Positions 22,895 through 35,430 of a stretch of DNA of 64,000 nucleotides are shown piece by piece. The stretch's first letter is position 1; every line of letters starts with the position of its first letter. The DNA is from Bryum argenteum (Eukaryota; Streptophyta; Bryopsida; Bryales; Bryaceae): contig CM073321.1 in NCBI GenBank assembly GCA_037043015.1, forward strand, positions 13,710,001 to 13,774,000. Direction: 5' to 3'. A model generated the notes under the pieces. That model had not been told where the DNA came from. It was given only the letters and a program-made list of their open reading frames with translations, and did not search any database. The position numbers and the translations under genes are program-made.

Positions 22895-25320
22895 TTGAGA
22901 GCCTTCGAGATATGGCTAAAGTACGCATCAATATCCTCATGGGTATGTTCGACTAAAAGAAACCCAACCTGAATTTCCTCGAATACCCCCTTGGTCGTAA
23001 GCAGTGATAGAAATGACATCAGGTACTTGTTCTTGTTGTCCTTCGCGGAATTGTCTAACTAAAGATATGGTTTCTTAGGCAGTGGAGACGCGCCAGTAAA
23101 CCTGTTCGAATCCATGATCGTTAGAGCGTCGATGCACCTGGATTTTCCGCGTAACAACGCTTCAAAGAGAGAATTAGCTAGAGGATGAGGAAACAGCGCC
23201 CTCGATTCCCGAAGTGGAGGCTCCAATAGCTGCCTAAACAGCTTTGCAAGAGAGGAAATCGTGGCATTGGGATCGGAGGGCGAGCAGTCCGGTGAGTAAT
23301 GCGCATAGGCGCCGTCACTGTGGCCTTGAGCAACCATTCCCGTCACATTTATTGGAAGCTGGCCCAAGCCAGAGGTTGCCTTTGTTGTAGTCCTCATCCG
23401 TGGAAGAGCTGTCTTAGCGGTATTCATTTTGTCATGAATCACACATAGATATTCTTGAGGATTCCGCTTTGACTCTTCAGGGCAAGATGCATATAGCCGA
23501 GGACAGGATGCCTGGTGATGCAAATGAGAAAGTTTCTGCTTCATGAATGAAACATACTCAGGACTGCCATTCGGACTCCTTGAAATAAACTGCTGAAGGG
23601 TGTCGCACTCGGTACATTTTGCGAAACTACTCCCAACGGGTTTGATAGCAACATCATTGAACATGCCCGTCTTGATTCGGCTAATCGCAGACTGACTGAC
23701 CGGCGGCAGGCCGTAGGAAAGGTTCGTCTGCGGAACAATTCAAATAAACCCAATTAGATAAAAATCGACTCAGTTACAAATCCAAGCGAAGCAGAGAAAT
23801 TATTACACAGACGTAGACCTATGAAACCTCGCTCAGGCATGGGGCAATTGCCCCATTCTAACCTAACATACATGTCAATGCGAAGGTTTCGGAATCAACA
23901 TCGGAGTGAACTTTCGTCCAGTTGTTAAAGGCCAGAAGATACTTCAATGTGTCGATTCGGCGGGGTTTTCCGGTTCTGCGCATTTGATTAGGCATCTGAT
24001 CAGCGTTCTCATACACAATTGGTGCAATTGTGCCCATTGCTTGAACCGTCTCGATGCGGGGACGCTTGATACCTTTATTTCCATGCTGACTAGAAAGAAC
24101 ACCTTCCTTGAAGTTTCGAATGTATCCATGGAACGTCGATTTTGCGATACCATGAATTTTATACCACGCCATAGTGCACACCTCAAGTCCCATTAGAGTC
24201 ATGAACTTCAGTCTGACCCCCGGTTTGGAGTGCATTTGTCCCCCAGCCGCGATGTAGTACTCACGCATGTCCTGATACTCTTTTAGATAGAACAACTGTC
24301 TAACGGAGCGAGTATGTGACTAGGGAAATTGTTGGCAACACCGTAAGTCGCAACACATTTCCGAGCCAATTTGTCAAATCTCGCTATCCCCCGTCATTTT
24401 TGTGTACATGGAAATGACTGGACTTTCACGGCACTTCCTGCCGACAAATTGATAGGGAGGTTTCTGAATCCCCCGCTTTCTATGCGTCAGGGTTGACGGC
24501 TTCCGGCACGGAGGCAAAGTGATGAAGTGTGTCAGTCAAGGATCGACCGCTGAATGCGAAAAAGCATTCTGAAAGGGGCCACTTCTGATGCGTCATAATG
24601 GACATAATATCACCGGTCATCACCTGAAGTACAGTGACTCCAACATAGTCCTCACCAAGAACACCATCCTGGTAGGGGTCACTGGAATCGCAGCAATTGA
24701 TTCTCCCCGAGGCTATAAGAACACCGCCATCCCCTTTTTGCATTCCCTCGTGTCCTACCCAAGGTTGTCATATTGGGCGTGTTGATGTAATCGGGCGGGC
24801 AAAACGGGCGTACGAGTTGTCCCGGACGGACGGGCGTGCCCGCCCACTTTGATTGTAGGGGGTGTGTAATTTTTCATGGATAACAAACTTTGCAATAAAA
24901 AGCGTGTGTGGCGTTCCACGCGAACCGTACGCGGCCGCCAAGTGGCTTAGTTTTCACCTAAACCCTTGCCACGTTGTTGTTTTCTTACCTAAACCGAAAG
25001 TCAACAGCCATTTGACCCTATCGGGCGAGCCACAGCTCAATCGGACGGTCAAGGCGGACGGACGGGCGAGCCGCGTGCCCGCCCGGTATGACAACCTTGG
25101 TCCTACCCCCTGAAATCTTGCAGTATAAAAGGAGTCCACACCCTCATCAGTATCATCATTGTGGAAATCCTCCGGTGGAATCATCAAGTCGAGGACTTTC
25201 CAAAGCACAGACTTATCAACTGACTGGCCGAGGACACTAACACCAACATGGTGTGGATCGAGGGGCAAATCTGAAAATTGTGGAATGATCTCGGATGGCC
25301 GTAGCAAGACATAGTCATAC
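22895..25320 (-). pseudogene. Broken GHTHEDID-family (DUF7869-like) gene, copy 1
   Basis: Read leftward, coding blocks correspond in order to the better-kept gene at 35.9-38.8 kb: a block from about 25310 (LRPSEIIPQFSDLPLDPHHV), a Cys block near 24380, GLEVCTMAWYKIHGIAKSTF (about 24200-24140), FAKCTECDTLQQFISR (about 23630-23570), VIHDKMNTAKTA, then LDNSAKDNKNKYL and LVEHTHEDIDAYF (about 23060-22905). The chromovirus cuts it just after the last motif, so the C-terminal third is absent. A TAG replaces the Gln of the QLDN motif at about 23056; frame changes and a MITE add damage. This family has D...N...GHTHEDID residues suggestive of a DDE-type nuclease, but the function is not established. 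Confidence 0.65.
24760..25099. mobile_element. hAT-type MITE, 340 bp
   Basis: The ends are CAAGGTTGTCATATTGGGCG and the inverse of CAAGGTTGTCATACCGGGCG, giving a 20-bp terminal inverted repeat with two mismatches. A perfect 8-bp target duplication GTCCTACC lies at 24752-24759 and 25100-25107. The 8-bp duplication and the CAAGG start fit hAT elements. The interior is non-coding, with GC-rich subterminal motifs (ggacggacgggcg) at both ends. It sits inside the coding region of the GHTHEDID pseudogene. Confidence 0.92.
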
Positions 25321-25535
25321 TGTTGCCATGCAACTGAACACCCCTCCAGTCGCTTGCAAGATGGGCTTCAAGAATGAAACAAGACTCTACTTGGCCAATC
25401 CCATGATAAAGAAGTGTGACATCCATCCCATTCCGATACATAGTGTCGTGTGAACTGCTTCCACTAACCCAATCAGATATTGAGAAGCTACCCGACGCCA
25501 TTATGTAGAACAAACGTGTATCGCGCGCTCGCCCG

Positions 25536-26110
25536 ATGCAGCTCAATAGGGTTAAGGTATCAACGCTGGAATGTCACGGTCGACCGAGGTTGATCAAACG
25601 ATGTTGCACTCGTCACGATGATGGTCGTCTCGATCGATGTTGGCGGTTACCGAATATCCGGGAGGTGTATCACTGGATCGCCCGATGTATCCTATCGCAA
25701 CAACCTTGTCCCGCGTATCGGGGGATCGCCCGATGCGGTCTCTCACTACAACCTCGTCAGGTGTATACAAAGAACTGTTACTATTGGCAGTCACTGGGAC
25801 CTTATCGGGGAATCGCCCAATGCTGGCCCCCAAAAGAATCCCCTTTCTGTATCGGGCGACCGCCTGACGCTATCTTCAAAGGTTATTCATCACCAGAGTC
25901 AAGGATTCCCTCGATGATTCCAATCACAACATTCACGCCAGTGTATCGGGGGATCGACAAATGTTCACCTCCAGTGAAGATAAGGAATCCGCCCGGTGAA
26001 TGCAACCGCGGCAAACACTTAGGTCTATCGGGGGATCGCCCGATGATGGCTTTCACTACAACCTCATTGGGTGTATCGGGGGATCGCCCGATACCTAAGC
26101 TTAGGAGACA
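25536..26110. repeat. 48-bp palindrome-bearing tandem array
   Basis: At least seven copies of an imperfect palindrome of the form tatcgggggatcgcccgatg occur near 25667, 25715, 25813, 25849, 25940, 26026 and 26074. The best kept are 48 bp apart and separated by ctytcactacaacctcrtt-like spacers. A 198-codon frame across it is repeat-derived (YRGIARC, LSGDRPM units). It lies upstream of the 5' part of the GHTHEDID pseudogene, the same relative place as the AGCTCGA array of the second gene of that family. Confidence 0.8.
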
Positions 26111-26310
26111 GTCAAGGCCGCAGCGACTCTGAGATACGCGCAGCAGGAACTGTATGTCTTACTGTCAAAGCATCAGTTCAGTCGGACCGGGTGATTCGAG
26201 GTGATCGACTCGCCCATGATGCTCAGCCTGCAAAAAGGGTAGGTGGGGAGTGCAATGTTAATTCAGTAAGAAGTATCCTACCTCCGATAACTCAATGAAT
26301 ATTGCTAAGC

Positions 26311-29300
26311 CACTATAAGAAATCCCTGTTTTTTGCGATGTCTTATGTGATATCTAATATCATTATATAACGTGGCAATACTGAAAATACTAATTTCAAG
26401 CTATTCTCAATATTTTTTCATTGGTCTATTTTTAAAAAAAATATTAAAATTTATAATTATACTTCAATAAAAAATATATTTTGTAAATTTTTATTATATT
26501 CAAATAAATTAGAATGTTATAATTCTGTAATATTTTATTATTTAAAAATATATAAATATCTAAAAAATATTATATATAAAATATAATATTTATGAGATAA
26601 CAATGGTGCCGAAAAAAAAGTAAAAGTAATTTCGTGGATATTTAATCCTCAAAAACACGTGGACATAGATTAAAAAAGTTATTTACAGCGCTGGCAAAAA
26701 AAAGAAAGTTATCTACATGCCAACAAAAACTCCATGTCGGACTAGTTGACAAGTCATTCAACATCTAGTCGGATGTCTAACACAATGTCCAACTTACCAT
26801 AACTACAGTCAGGCATGAATGTCCGCGTAGACATCTACTCGGATGTCTATGAAGATGTTTTGCACGACATCCTCCTAGACGTCATTACTAAAAAGCGGCA
26901 GTACATAAGGGTCTTTTTAGAATAATATCAACTTTTTCTCTTACTGCTTGCCCTCCATTGGCGCACGTCTCTGATTGAGGGTAATCCTCAAATACTTAAA
27001 GAAAATATAAAAAGAAAATAAAAACAATAAACAGGAAGGAATTAAATATTATTTATTACTTATAGATTAGATTATTACAGTCTAATGGCAAGACTATACA
27101 TTACTCTATCATCAACAACCAATATTATACAAATTAAAGCAAATTTATAAGAAATATGAATTTATGAAAGTAGCTATTTAATACAGTTTAGGAGACAATT
27201 GTAGAATAGAATTAGTATTAAGAAAGTTAGTTGGAAAGTTAGTTAGGGTAGAAATAAAAGGTAGTTGAGAGTTTTAAAGAGAGCCTATCACCATGGAAGA
27301 CTATAAATAGTCTCATGATTGTAACTCCACACTTTTTCTATCAATAAAGATTATTTGATTTGCTATGGAAGAAACTCTAAGATTTACAAGATGTGCTTTG
27401 TTGTGGAAAGAACTTTAAAGCATCTGGTATTTAATTTGTTGTGAGGGAAAACAAAAAACCTTTTATAGTTAATATGTTGTGATTGAAACCCTGAAGATGT
27501 CATCAGATGTTTATGATAATGTTTGCAGGGATGTCTAAGATGACGTTTATGAAAATGCCTAACATGATGTCTATGAAGATGTCGAAGATGACATCTATGA
27601 CAGCATCGAGAACCATCTACAGGGATGATTTTCATTGACTTCAATGGATAAACAGAGGCGGCTAGGGTTTGCTGCCGCCGCCATAGTTAGGTCATGAGAC
27701 CTTTAAGTAGAATTAGAGGCCGCACGAAGCTCATTTTTGCCTTCATTTTTTCAAAGAGTTAGTGTTTGGAGTGTAGAGGCTAAGGTTTGCTTCTTCATGT
27801 GGCTAGGGTTTGTTGCCGCCGCCATAGTTAGGTCATGAGATTTTCAAATGGAATTACAAAGCTCATTTTTGCATTAGTTTTTCCAAAGAGTTTGTGTTTA
27901 AAGTATAGAGGATTTCGAAATTGTTTCCATTCAGTTTCAGAAAGATTGTTAACTACAATAAGGGAATAGTATTTGTAAAAATCCAATAGCTCTCAAGAGT
28001 AGGTTTCCTTCTTCATGTGGCTAAGATTTGCTACTTAAGAGGTACTGGATTTCAAAAGCATCTTGTACAAGAAACCCTAAGACTTGAAGTATTTGATTTG
28101 TTGTGAAGGAAACCCTAGTACTTGTAGTATTTGATTTGTTGTAGAAGATGTTTATAATGATGTTTGCAAGATGTCTTAGAGCATGTCTATGAAGATGTCT
28201 AAATGTGTTGATGGAATTCTGTTTTGGAAGGTAGGACATAAGGGGTCGGGGGAGCGAACACGATCTGAGGCCGTGAAGCGACATGCGTGCTTGTAGGTGA
28301 GTGGAATAGATGTATGCATAGATGTCTATAACGTTGATTTTAATGATGTCTAGAAGGATGTCTGAAGAAATGTCTAAGCAGATGTTTGCAAGAATGTCTA
28401 ACTGTGTTGATATCTTGAAGTTAGGAAGTAAACGATCTCAACCTAGGTAGTGCAATTAAATGGAATTAAATCAGATTTTTTTTACCTTTACAAACCCTTT
28501 TTTAAATGCAGTTGATATTGGCTTATTGAATATGTGTAGCGGCGGGACATGCACATGACCATACGGGTATCGACAGCAAGCGACGGAAGTGGAGGGACTC
28601 ACGGAGTTCAAATTGTGGGTGCGTAGTATATCGTAGTTGTTGACAGGCGTATTAGTAAATACTCTAGTTTGTGTTATCTGAGGTTTTAATGACCTAAGCA
28701 ATATATGTTTGACTCGTACTTTTTGATGTGACAGTGTTTACAGTTGATGTTATGTGAGACATCTGTAGATTACAGATCTGATGACTATATAAACATCTAA
28801 AAATGTCATCCTAGATGTCCTTTCATATGCCCAAAAAACATCAATAGTGACATTGTTGCAAACATCATGTTTAACACAAAACGTTCACATCGATGTCCTA
28901 GTGGATGTCGCTACAAACATCCGAGCAAACATCACAAACTTAATAAGGACATCAACGCAAACATCATTCTACGCACTGGAAACATCCTATAAGACATAAA
29001 AATTGTCTTCTAAGATATTTTGTAAGACATTGCATACGTCTTGCAAGACATCTTGTACAACATCTAAGCTGTCTTGCAAGACATTTAAGTCGTCTTAACT
29101 GATGTCTAAAACTATCATAATAGGAGCATAAAACCTCCACAATATGCTGACGTCGCATGCCATGTCATTTTTCCAAGTCCACGTCAACTTTTCCTGCGTG
29201 CCACGTCGGATTTTCCCGGGTGCCATGTCAGATTTTCCCGGGTGCCACGTCGGATTTTCTCGAGTCCACGTGGCGCCGCCCTGTCATCTTTTGTGGGACC

Positions 29301-29586
29301 ATGTAAAATTCCACATCATGATGAATTTCATCCCCATGTGGCACTGCCCGTCCACTTCAAGCTGATGTGTCATCTACGTGGCATCCACGTGGCACACTTT
29401 TTACCCTTCCAAAATATCCTTAAGACATCTTCGGTCTTAAGACATTTTCTTGTCTTTAGAGACGTCCGCTTAGACAACTGTCATGTGTAGGATGTCTTAT
29501 CGTCTATAAGACATCCGAATTAATGACTAAATTGTCTTTTTAGACATCATTTACAACATCACTAAAAACACAGGTTTCTTATAGTG
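26311..29586. mobile_element. Non-autonomous CACTA element, 3.3 kb
   Basis: The left end CACTATAAGAAATCCCTG and the right end (inverse CACTATAAGAAACCTGTG) form a terminal inverted repeat that stays recognisable for about 32 bp. Plant En/Spm elements start CACTACAAGAAA, so the assignment is firm. Both subterminal zones are filled with short gatgtct/agacatc motifs in both orientations, the usual CACTA binding-site arrays. No transposase frame is present. The interior holds a tandem duplication of about 130 bp (27655 and 27790, around gccgccgccatagttagg), four 22-bp gtgccacgtcggattttc units (29195-29265) and an LTR-like promoter tract (ctataaatag, 27300). The flanking triplets agc and tgg differ, so no 3-bp target duplication survives. 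Confidence 0.85.
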
Positions 29587-32500
29587 TGGATCATGGATTC
29601 GGGAGCAATTAAGCACATGCTACCCCATAGGGCATCGTTCCAAACATATGAGGTAATATCACCACCACGAAATGTGCACTTGGGAGATGATAGCATTGTG
29701 CATGCGGTTGGAGTTGGCACCATTGTTGAGGAGGTGATGGTGATGGGAGTGAAGCACAAGATCAACATGAAGGAGGTGCTCCACATCCCCAAGTTCAAGA
29801 GGAACTTGATTTCCGTTGTAAAACTTGCTCTCAACGGTTTAAAAGTGGAGTTTGATGATGATGCATGCATTGTGAGAGATGTCAATAGAAAGGTGATTGC
29901 TAGATTGCCAAAAGTAGGGAGCTTGTATGAAATGCCCTTCTCCATGCATGAAATGGCCAATGTAGCACACCAAATGCCAAAATTAGCCGCTTTGGAGCTA
30001 TAGCATAGACGCCTTGGGCATTTGAATGTGAAGAGTGTCAAGGCGCTTCAAAGCATGGTGAATGGCATGCAAATCAAGGATGGAGCATCGAGTTCGGCGG
30101 TTTGTGAGGGGTGCGTTGAAGGCAAGCTTTCAAGGACTCCATTTCCAAGTGAAGGAGGTCAACGTGCAAGCAAGCCTTTGGAGTTAGTCCACTCGGATGT
30201 GTGTGGTCCATTTAAAACCATTTCCATGGGCGGTTGCTTGTACCTTGTCACTTTCATCGATGATTTCTCTAGGAAGGTGTGGGTGTATGTGTTGAAGTTC
30301 AAGGGAGAGGTGTTTGCCAAGCTTGTGGTGTTCAAGGCCCTTGTGGAGAAGCAATCGGAGCACAAGATCAACGCATTTTGTTCCGACAATGGAGGGGAGT
30401 TCACTTCCAAGGCTTTTGAACGCTTCTTGCAAGCACATGGCATTGAGAGACAACTATCAACACCATACATACCACAACAAAATGGAGTGGCGGAGAGAGC
30501 AAATCGCACCATTGTGGAGATGGCAAGGAGCATGCTACATCACCAGAACCTCAACAAGAACCTTTGGGCGGAAGCGGTGGTTACAACGGTGTACACACGC
30601 AATAGGTGCCCAACTAGTGCACATGTTGGTAAGACACCCGAAGAGGCATGGAGTGGTAAAAAGCCTTTGTGACACACATGCGTGTGTTTGGGTTTGTTGC
30701 TTATGCCAAAGTGCCGGATGAAAAGAGGACTAAACTTGATGCAAAGGGCACAAAGTGTGTGTTTCTTGGTTATTGTGAAGGAACCAAGGCTTATAGGTTG
30801 ATGTGTTTGGAGACCAAGAAGATCCTCAAGTGTCGTAATGTGGTATTTGTCGAGATTGCTATTTGTGGAGATGCAAATGTGGAGATGCATCCAATCGGGA
30901 GTTTAGAGCCACCTACGGTGATTTTGGTGGATACACCTCCAATTTCAGCGCCCGTTGTACAAGAGGCACAAGTTGGAGAGGATTTTAAAGGTGTGCAAAA
31001 TCCACAAGAGAAAGAAGAGGAGGAGGTAGTGGAAGAAAAGCTAGGTCCACACGAGGAGACTGATGATGGACAACGTGCACAAGGCTCAAGGTATCCAAGA
31101 AGGGAGAGGAGGCCGCCGGGTGAGTGGTGGTTGAATCACGTTCTTCCACCCACTAACGAGGTAGAACGTGCAAATGTGGCTTCTTTTTATGATCTTTTGA
31201 GTTTGGGTGATGCTTTGCAAAGTGCGAATACAAACAAGTGGGAGTTGGCCATGCAATAGGAGTATGCATCTCTAATGGCCAATAGCACATGGGAGCTTGC
31301 TCCATTGCCAAAAGGCCGCAAGAGTGTTGGTTGCAAGTGGGTGTTTAGGACCAAGAGGGATGCAAAAGGCAACGTGGTGCGCTACAAGGCACGGTTGGTG
31401 GCAAGGGGCTTCTCTAAAGTGGAAGGTGTGGATTTCCATGAGACCTTTGCACCCGTGGCAAAGTTTACCACCATTCGTTGCATGTTGGCGATTGGGGCAG
31501 CCATGGACTTGGAGATTCACCAAATGGATGTCAAGATGCCGTTTTTGAATGGTGAGTTGGAGGAGGACATCTACATGGACCAGCCCTTGGTTTTGTGGAG
31601 GAGGGCACTCAACACCTTGTTTGCAAGCTCAAGAAGTCGTTGTATGGGCTCAAGCAATCACCAATGGCGCGGTACCAAAGGATTGACATGTTTTTCACCA
31701 AAGAAGGCTTCTTTAGAAGCCATGCGGATCACTCCTTGTATGTGAAGCAAACAAGAGAGTTGTTGTTGATTGTAACCATCTATGTGGATGATTTGATTAT
31801 TTTGGCTAGTGATGATGCGGTTTTGGGGTGGTTGAAGGCCAAGCTTGAGAAGGAGTTTGAGATGAGTGATCTTGGGCCTTTGGAGTTTTGCCTTGGTGTT
31901 GCGTTTGAGATGATTCGCAGCGCACGCATCATCACCATGAGCCAAGGCAAATACATTGAGGAGGTGCTCAAGCGCTTCAACATGGAGGAGTGCAAGCCGA
32001 TTGGCACGCCGCTTGATGTAAAGGGGTCGTTGTTGAAGCTTTCGGCTAAGGAGTTTAAGGAGGTAGAAGAGGAGATGGAGGCTATTCCATACAAGACTGC
32101 AGTGGGGTCGTTGATGTATGCAATGTTGGCCACAAGGGCTGACATTGCATTTTCGGTTAGCATGGTGAGCCAATTCATGGCAAAGGCTGGTCCTCAACAT
32201 TGGATGGCGGTTAAACGCATCTTGAGGTACTTGAAAGACACCATTGACTACAAATTGTGCCTTGGTGGTAACAACCTTGATTTGAAGGGATATTGTGATG
32301 CGGATTGGGCGGGTGATGTGAATGAGCGCCGGTCCACGACGGGATATGTGTTCTTTGTAGGAGATGGTGCAATCTCATGGAATTGCAAGAGGCAACCTAC
32401 GATAGCGGTGTCTACTACGGAGGCGGAGTACATGGCAACTAGCCATTGCTTCAAGGAGGCGTTGTGGCTACGACAACTATTGGAAGATGTTGGGTTTGTG

Positions 32501-32779
32501 CAAGCGGAGGCCACAAGGATCATGTGTGACAACCAAGGGTGCATTGCGCTTGCAAAGGACCCCAAACACCACTCTTGTACGAAGCACATAGATGTGCAAC
32601 ATCACTTTATTCGCGAGAAGTTAGAGGATGGAGAGGTGAGCTTGTGGTATTGCCCCTCGGAGGACATGGTGGCGGATGTGTTGAGAAAGGCGCTTGCTAG
32701 GGTGAGGCACGAGAAGCTAACAAAGGCGATGGGATTGCGAAGTGGTAACTACTCGCAAAGTGGGAGTGTTGAAGATTAG
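29587..32779 (+). pseudogene. pol: Ty1/copia pol, 5'-truncated
   Basis: Coding sequence begins abruptly at the CACTA end with the protease motif MDSGAIKHM; gag and the 5' LTR are missing. In order come the integrase zinc segment (HRRLGHLN at 30007, C..C at about 30100), the D,D,E integrase core (HSDVCGPF, CSDNGGEF, GVAERANR), reverse transcriptase with YVDDLII (about 31782) and RNase H (YCDADWAGD to HIDVQHHF). Pol order integrase before RT defines copia. Breaks: TAG at 30001-30003 and 31257-31259, a 1-bp loss near 30668, another near 31580. It encodes no complete polyprotein. Confidence 0.92.
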
Positions 32780-33140
32780 ATTGCTCGTAGTTACTAAGGG
32801 TAACTAGAGTTGATTAGAGTATGTGGAGAGGGTTGGATGAATAGAGTCTTATCGTATATGGAGAGGGCTTGTCCACAAGAGCCTTATCGTGTGTGAAGAA
32901 AGATGGACAACTAGAGCCTTATCGTATGTAGAGAGAGAAGGTCCTCTAGTGGTCTATCATTTGTAGAGTGATCTTGATCACTCAAACCTTATCTTTGTTG
33001 TAGCACCTAGTGCCTTCACTTGGATATATAAGTAAGTACTTGGAATGGGTGAGTATCTCATTCAAGCATTCTTTGCTCTACTACTTGTAAGCTTTGAGTG
33101 TGTTGTATTCTATCTCTCCCTCTATTGAATCTCAATACCA
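32767..33140 (+). repeat. 3' LTR of the copia element (approx. 374 bp)
   Basis: A purine tract (gcaaagtgggag) is followed by TGTTGAAGATTAG, the usual polypurine/LTR junction of copia elements, overlapping the last pol codons. The far end is set at the CA before cgaaaaagat because homology to the Mutator-like exon begins there; it is uncertain by a few bases. No 5' LTR exists in the window. Confidence 0.65.
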
Positions 33141-34083
33141 CGAAAAAGATGAAGTTCAAGAGCAACCGCTGGAACCGTCCTCTTCTCCTGGACCCAGTAT
33201 TTAGCGCGTCATTTCTATCCAAGAGACGAGAGTGAATGAGCGACTATGGCACATTGCGCATTTGAAGGAATCCTCATCTAAGGCTTATGGCTAAGACCAG
33301 GAAGAAATGCGAATCCCGCATTGTCCAAAACGAGAACGCGACCGCAGCTCCAACTTACACCGGAGTATGGCAGCCTCCTCAAGAAGGTCCAAAAAAAACT
33401 AATCAGTTTTTCTTTTGTCCAGACGACATTGAGCGTTGTATGAAGGGCAGTCCTTGTAAATGGATTGAGCCGTTCTCTTCGAAACAAGGTCGACCGCCTA
33501 TTTCCTCTGTTTGGCCCGTGAAGATAGGGACTAATCTAACACGTGACAAAATAGAGGCGTTGGAGAATGCGGGTTTTCGGCTCCCACAAAAGGAACGCCT
33601 TCCTCTCAACCGCACATTCAATACTTCCGCCCCACCGAGAGACTTGTCACATATTCCAATGCTAGAGAAGGCTGATGTGTACCCCAAATCACGCAAGTTT
33701 AAGTTCTTCGACGCATTAAGGTTGTGACCCCGAAGCACATGAAGAACATTGACTCAGCTCGTTCCATGGAGGCAAAAATACTCGAGGTGACCATGATAGC
33801 ACAACCTGGTTTTGGATATATCGTCGCATTGGAGTCGGATTCAAAGTCTATCTATAAACTATCTCTAAGTGAGAACACTGAGTGTTTTTGCCCGATGTTT
33901 AAAAAAACCATAACTAAGTTAGGACGAAAAGGCGAACCGTATAGACATTGCAAGCACCTATACTTCGTGTTGGTATGCAAATTTGATATCGGTAGAGACC
34001 TCTTCATCCACGCGCCCACGCTCAAATTCACCGACGTGAAAATGATTCTAGAGAGGGGAATCCTAGACCAAGTTACAGAGTAG
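33141..34083 (+). pseudogene. Mutator-like transposase copy 2, 3' fragment
   Basis: Paralogue of 7529-8500 on the opposite strand. It starts within the middle exon directly after the copia LTR (EKDEVQEQPLEPSSSPGPSI), then ERLWHIAHLKES, then ATAAPTYTGVWQPPQEGP and the SWIM finger (CFCPMFKK at about 33885, CKHLYFVLVCKFD at about 33950), stopping at 34081-34083. A TAG at 33200-33202 and a frame change near 33285 break it. The catalytic exon is absent from its left side, where copia and CACTA sequence now stand. Confidence 0.8.
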
Positions 34084-34984
34084 ACTACCTCAAGGTCACA
34101 TTACGTAAACCAACATCCACATCTACCCGTTCTATATGTTATCCCTGTAATCGTGCGTTACACACGTTATTTATCTTGATTTCAGGGTTTTACAAAAGTC
34201 AAAAAATGTATCCCTTTTTACAAAAATGTATGAATTGCTATACAACTTCGACTGTTGATTTTACAGTTATAAGATACTAGTCTACTCTGTAAAATTCTTA
34301 AATGTCTCTTAACGTTTGAAGAATGTGATTTAAGTCCACCAAATTTCAGAATTTTTAGCGTCATCTCCACGGGTTTTGGAACACTAAACTACGGTAACAA
34401 GTCAAGAATATTTGAATATTCTTGAGAATATTCGAGAAAAAATAGTAAAATATTATTTTTGGAATTCTTTTACTAAAAATACCAATTCACCGCTCAAATT
34501 GCTGAAATTTGATGGCTCAACGCTCACCACTCACCTGCTCTCTGCTCTCACCGTAGCTACGTCCGCATGCGGACGGCCACGAGGAGGCTGAATTTCAAAG
34601 GCGAGACAATAAAGGTGTAGGTTCAAGGGTATTAAGCTTAGCCACTTTGAATTAGAAATGATTCTGATTGTTCTCCGAATTGGTAGAAATGCTAATTGAG
34701 ATATGAATGTAAATGACAGAATGTAAACGAACTATCCTTTTACTGACATTTATCCCTTGGTGAATGTAAATTAACCTGAGATTGCTATATATAGGAAAGT
34801 TACGACGGGCCCATCGTCAGTTGGTAAGCCTCTCCTCGTTCGGATGGGGGGTGAGACATATTGTGGATGGGAAGAATACCTTGTCCCGCATGTGGGGGGG
34901 ACCGGCTCCAACATGACACGATCAAAGTCCAACCTAGAGTCGACATTCCAGTTGTCGGGCTCTTTTTACTTTTTACCTCACGCT
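34084..34984. repeat. 3' end of Mutator-like copy 2 and noncoding DNA
   Basis: 34290-34620 matches, inverted, the sequence at 7040-7330 beyond the first Mutator-like copy, including tttactaaaaata and ctcaacgctcac. The remainder to 34984 is noncoding with no feature that can be supported. Confidence 0.5.
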
Positions 34985-35430
34985 TCTTGTCGTGAGTTAC
35001 CAAACCAAGTACGACCAAAGACACCCCATATAACCACTAATACCTGACAAAAAGGTCCATCTTCCGGGTAATGTTCTTCGGAGACTGTGTGAAGTGTGAA
35101 ACAAGACTCAATCCGGTTAAGACTACGGGTTTTACGCTACAACAACCTACCACGATCCGGGTGACAGATCAGGTTACTCTCACAACGAAATCCCAAGGTA
35201 ACCAGGTAATTCCAGATCCGGATACACTACCAACCGGATACCGTTTTAGTAACGAAATATTGATTTGATTTTACTTCCGAAAATCCTCGAAGAGATCCTT
35301 CCTGTTAATTTGAAGAGTGTACAATTATGTCACTCTCTACCGGTTGATTTAGGTGATCGGAGTTTCACCGGTTTGTTACTTTGTACTTCCTCTCTCTTCC
35401 GGAGTCCTTCCCTTACAACTACTTCTACCA
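34985..35430. repeat. Fragment related to the CCGG-rich block at 1.1-1.57 kb
   Basis: Starts gtcgtgagttaccaaacc and shares ordered blocks with 1095-1570 (tccatcttccgggtaatgtt, gtgtgaagtgtgaa, acgctacaac, ggagtttcacc). By eye about three quarters of bases agree. It is a second, isolated copy of part of the gag-like element's noncoding region. Confidence 0.65.

Noticed and set aside
25620..26100. A direct-repeat replication origin or attachment site
   Set aside because: Nothing in the context (no replication or recombinase gene, plant-type DNA) supports this; a palindromic minisatellite is sufficient.
25536..26132. A 198-codon frame with YRGIARC-like repeats
   Set aside because: It is a by-product of the 48-bp palindromic array.
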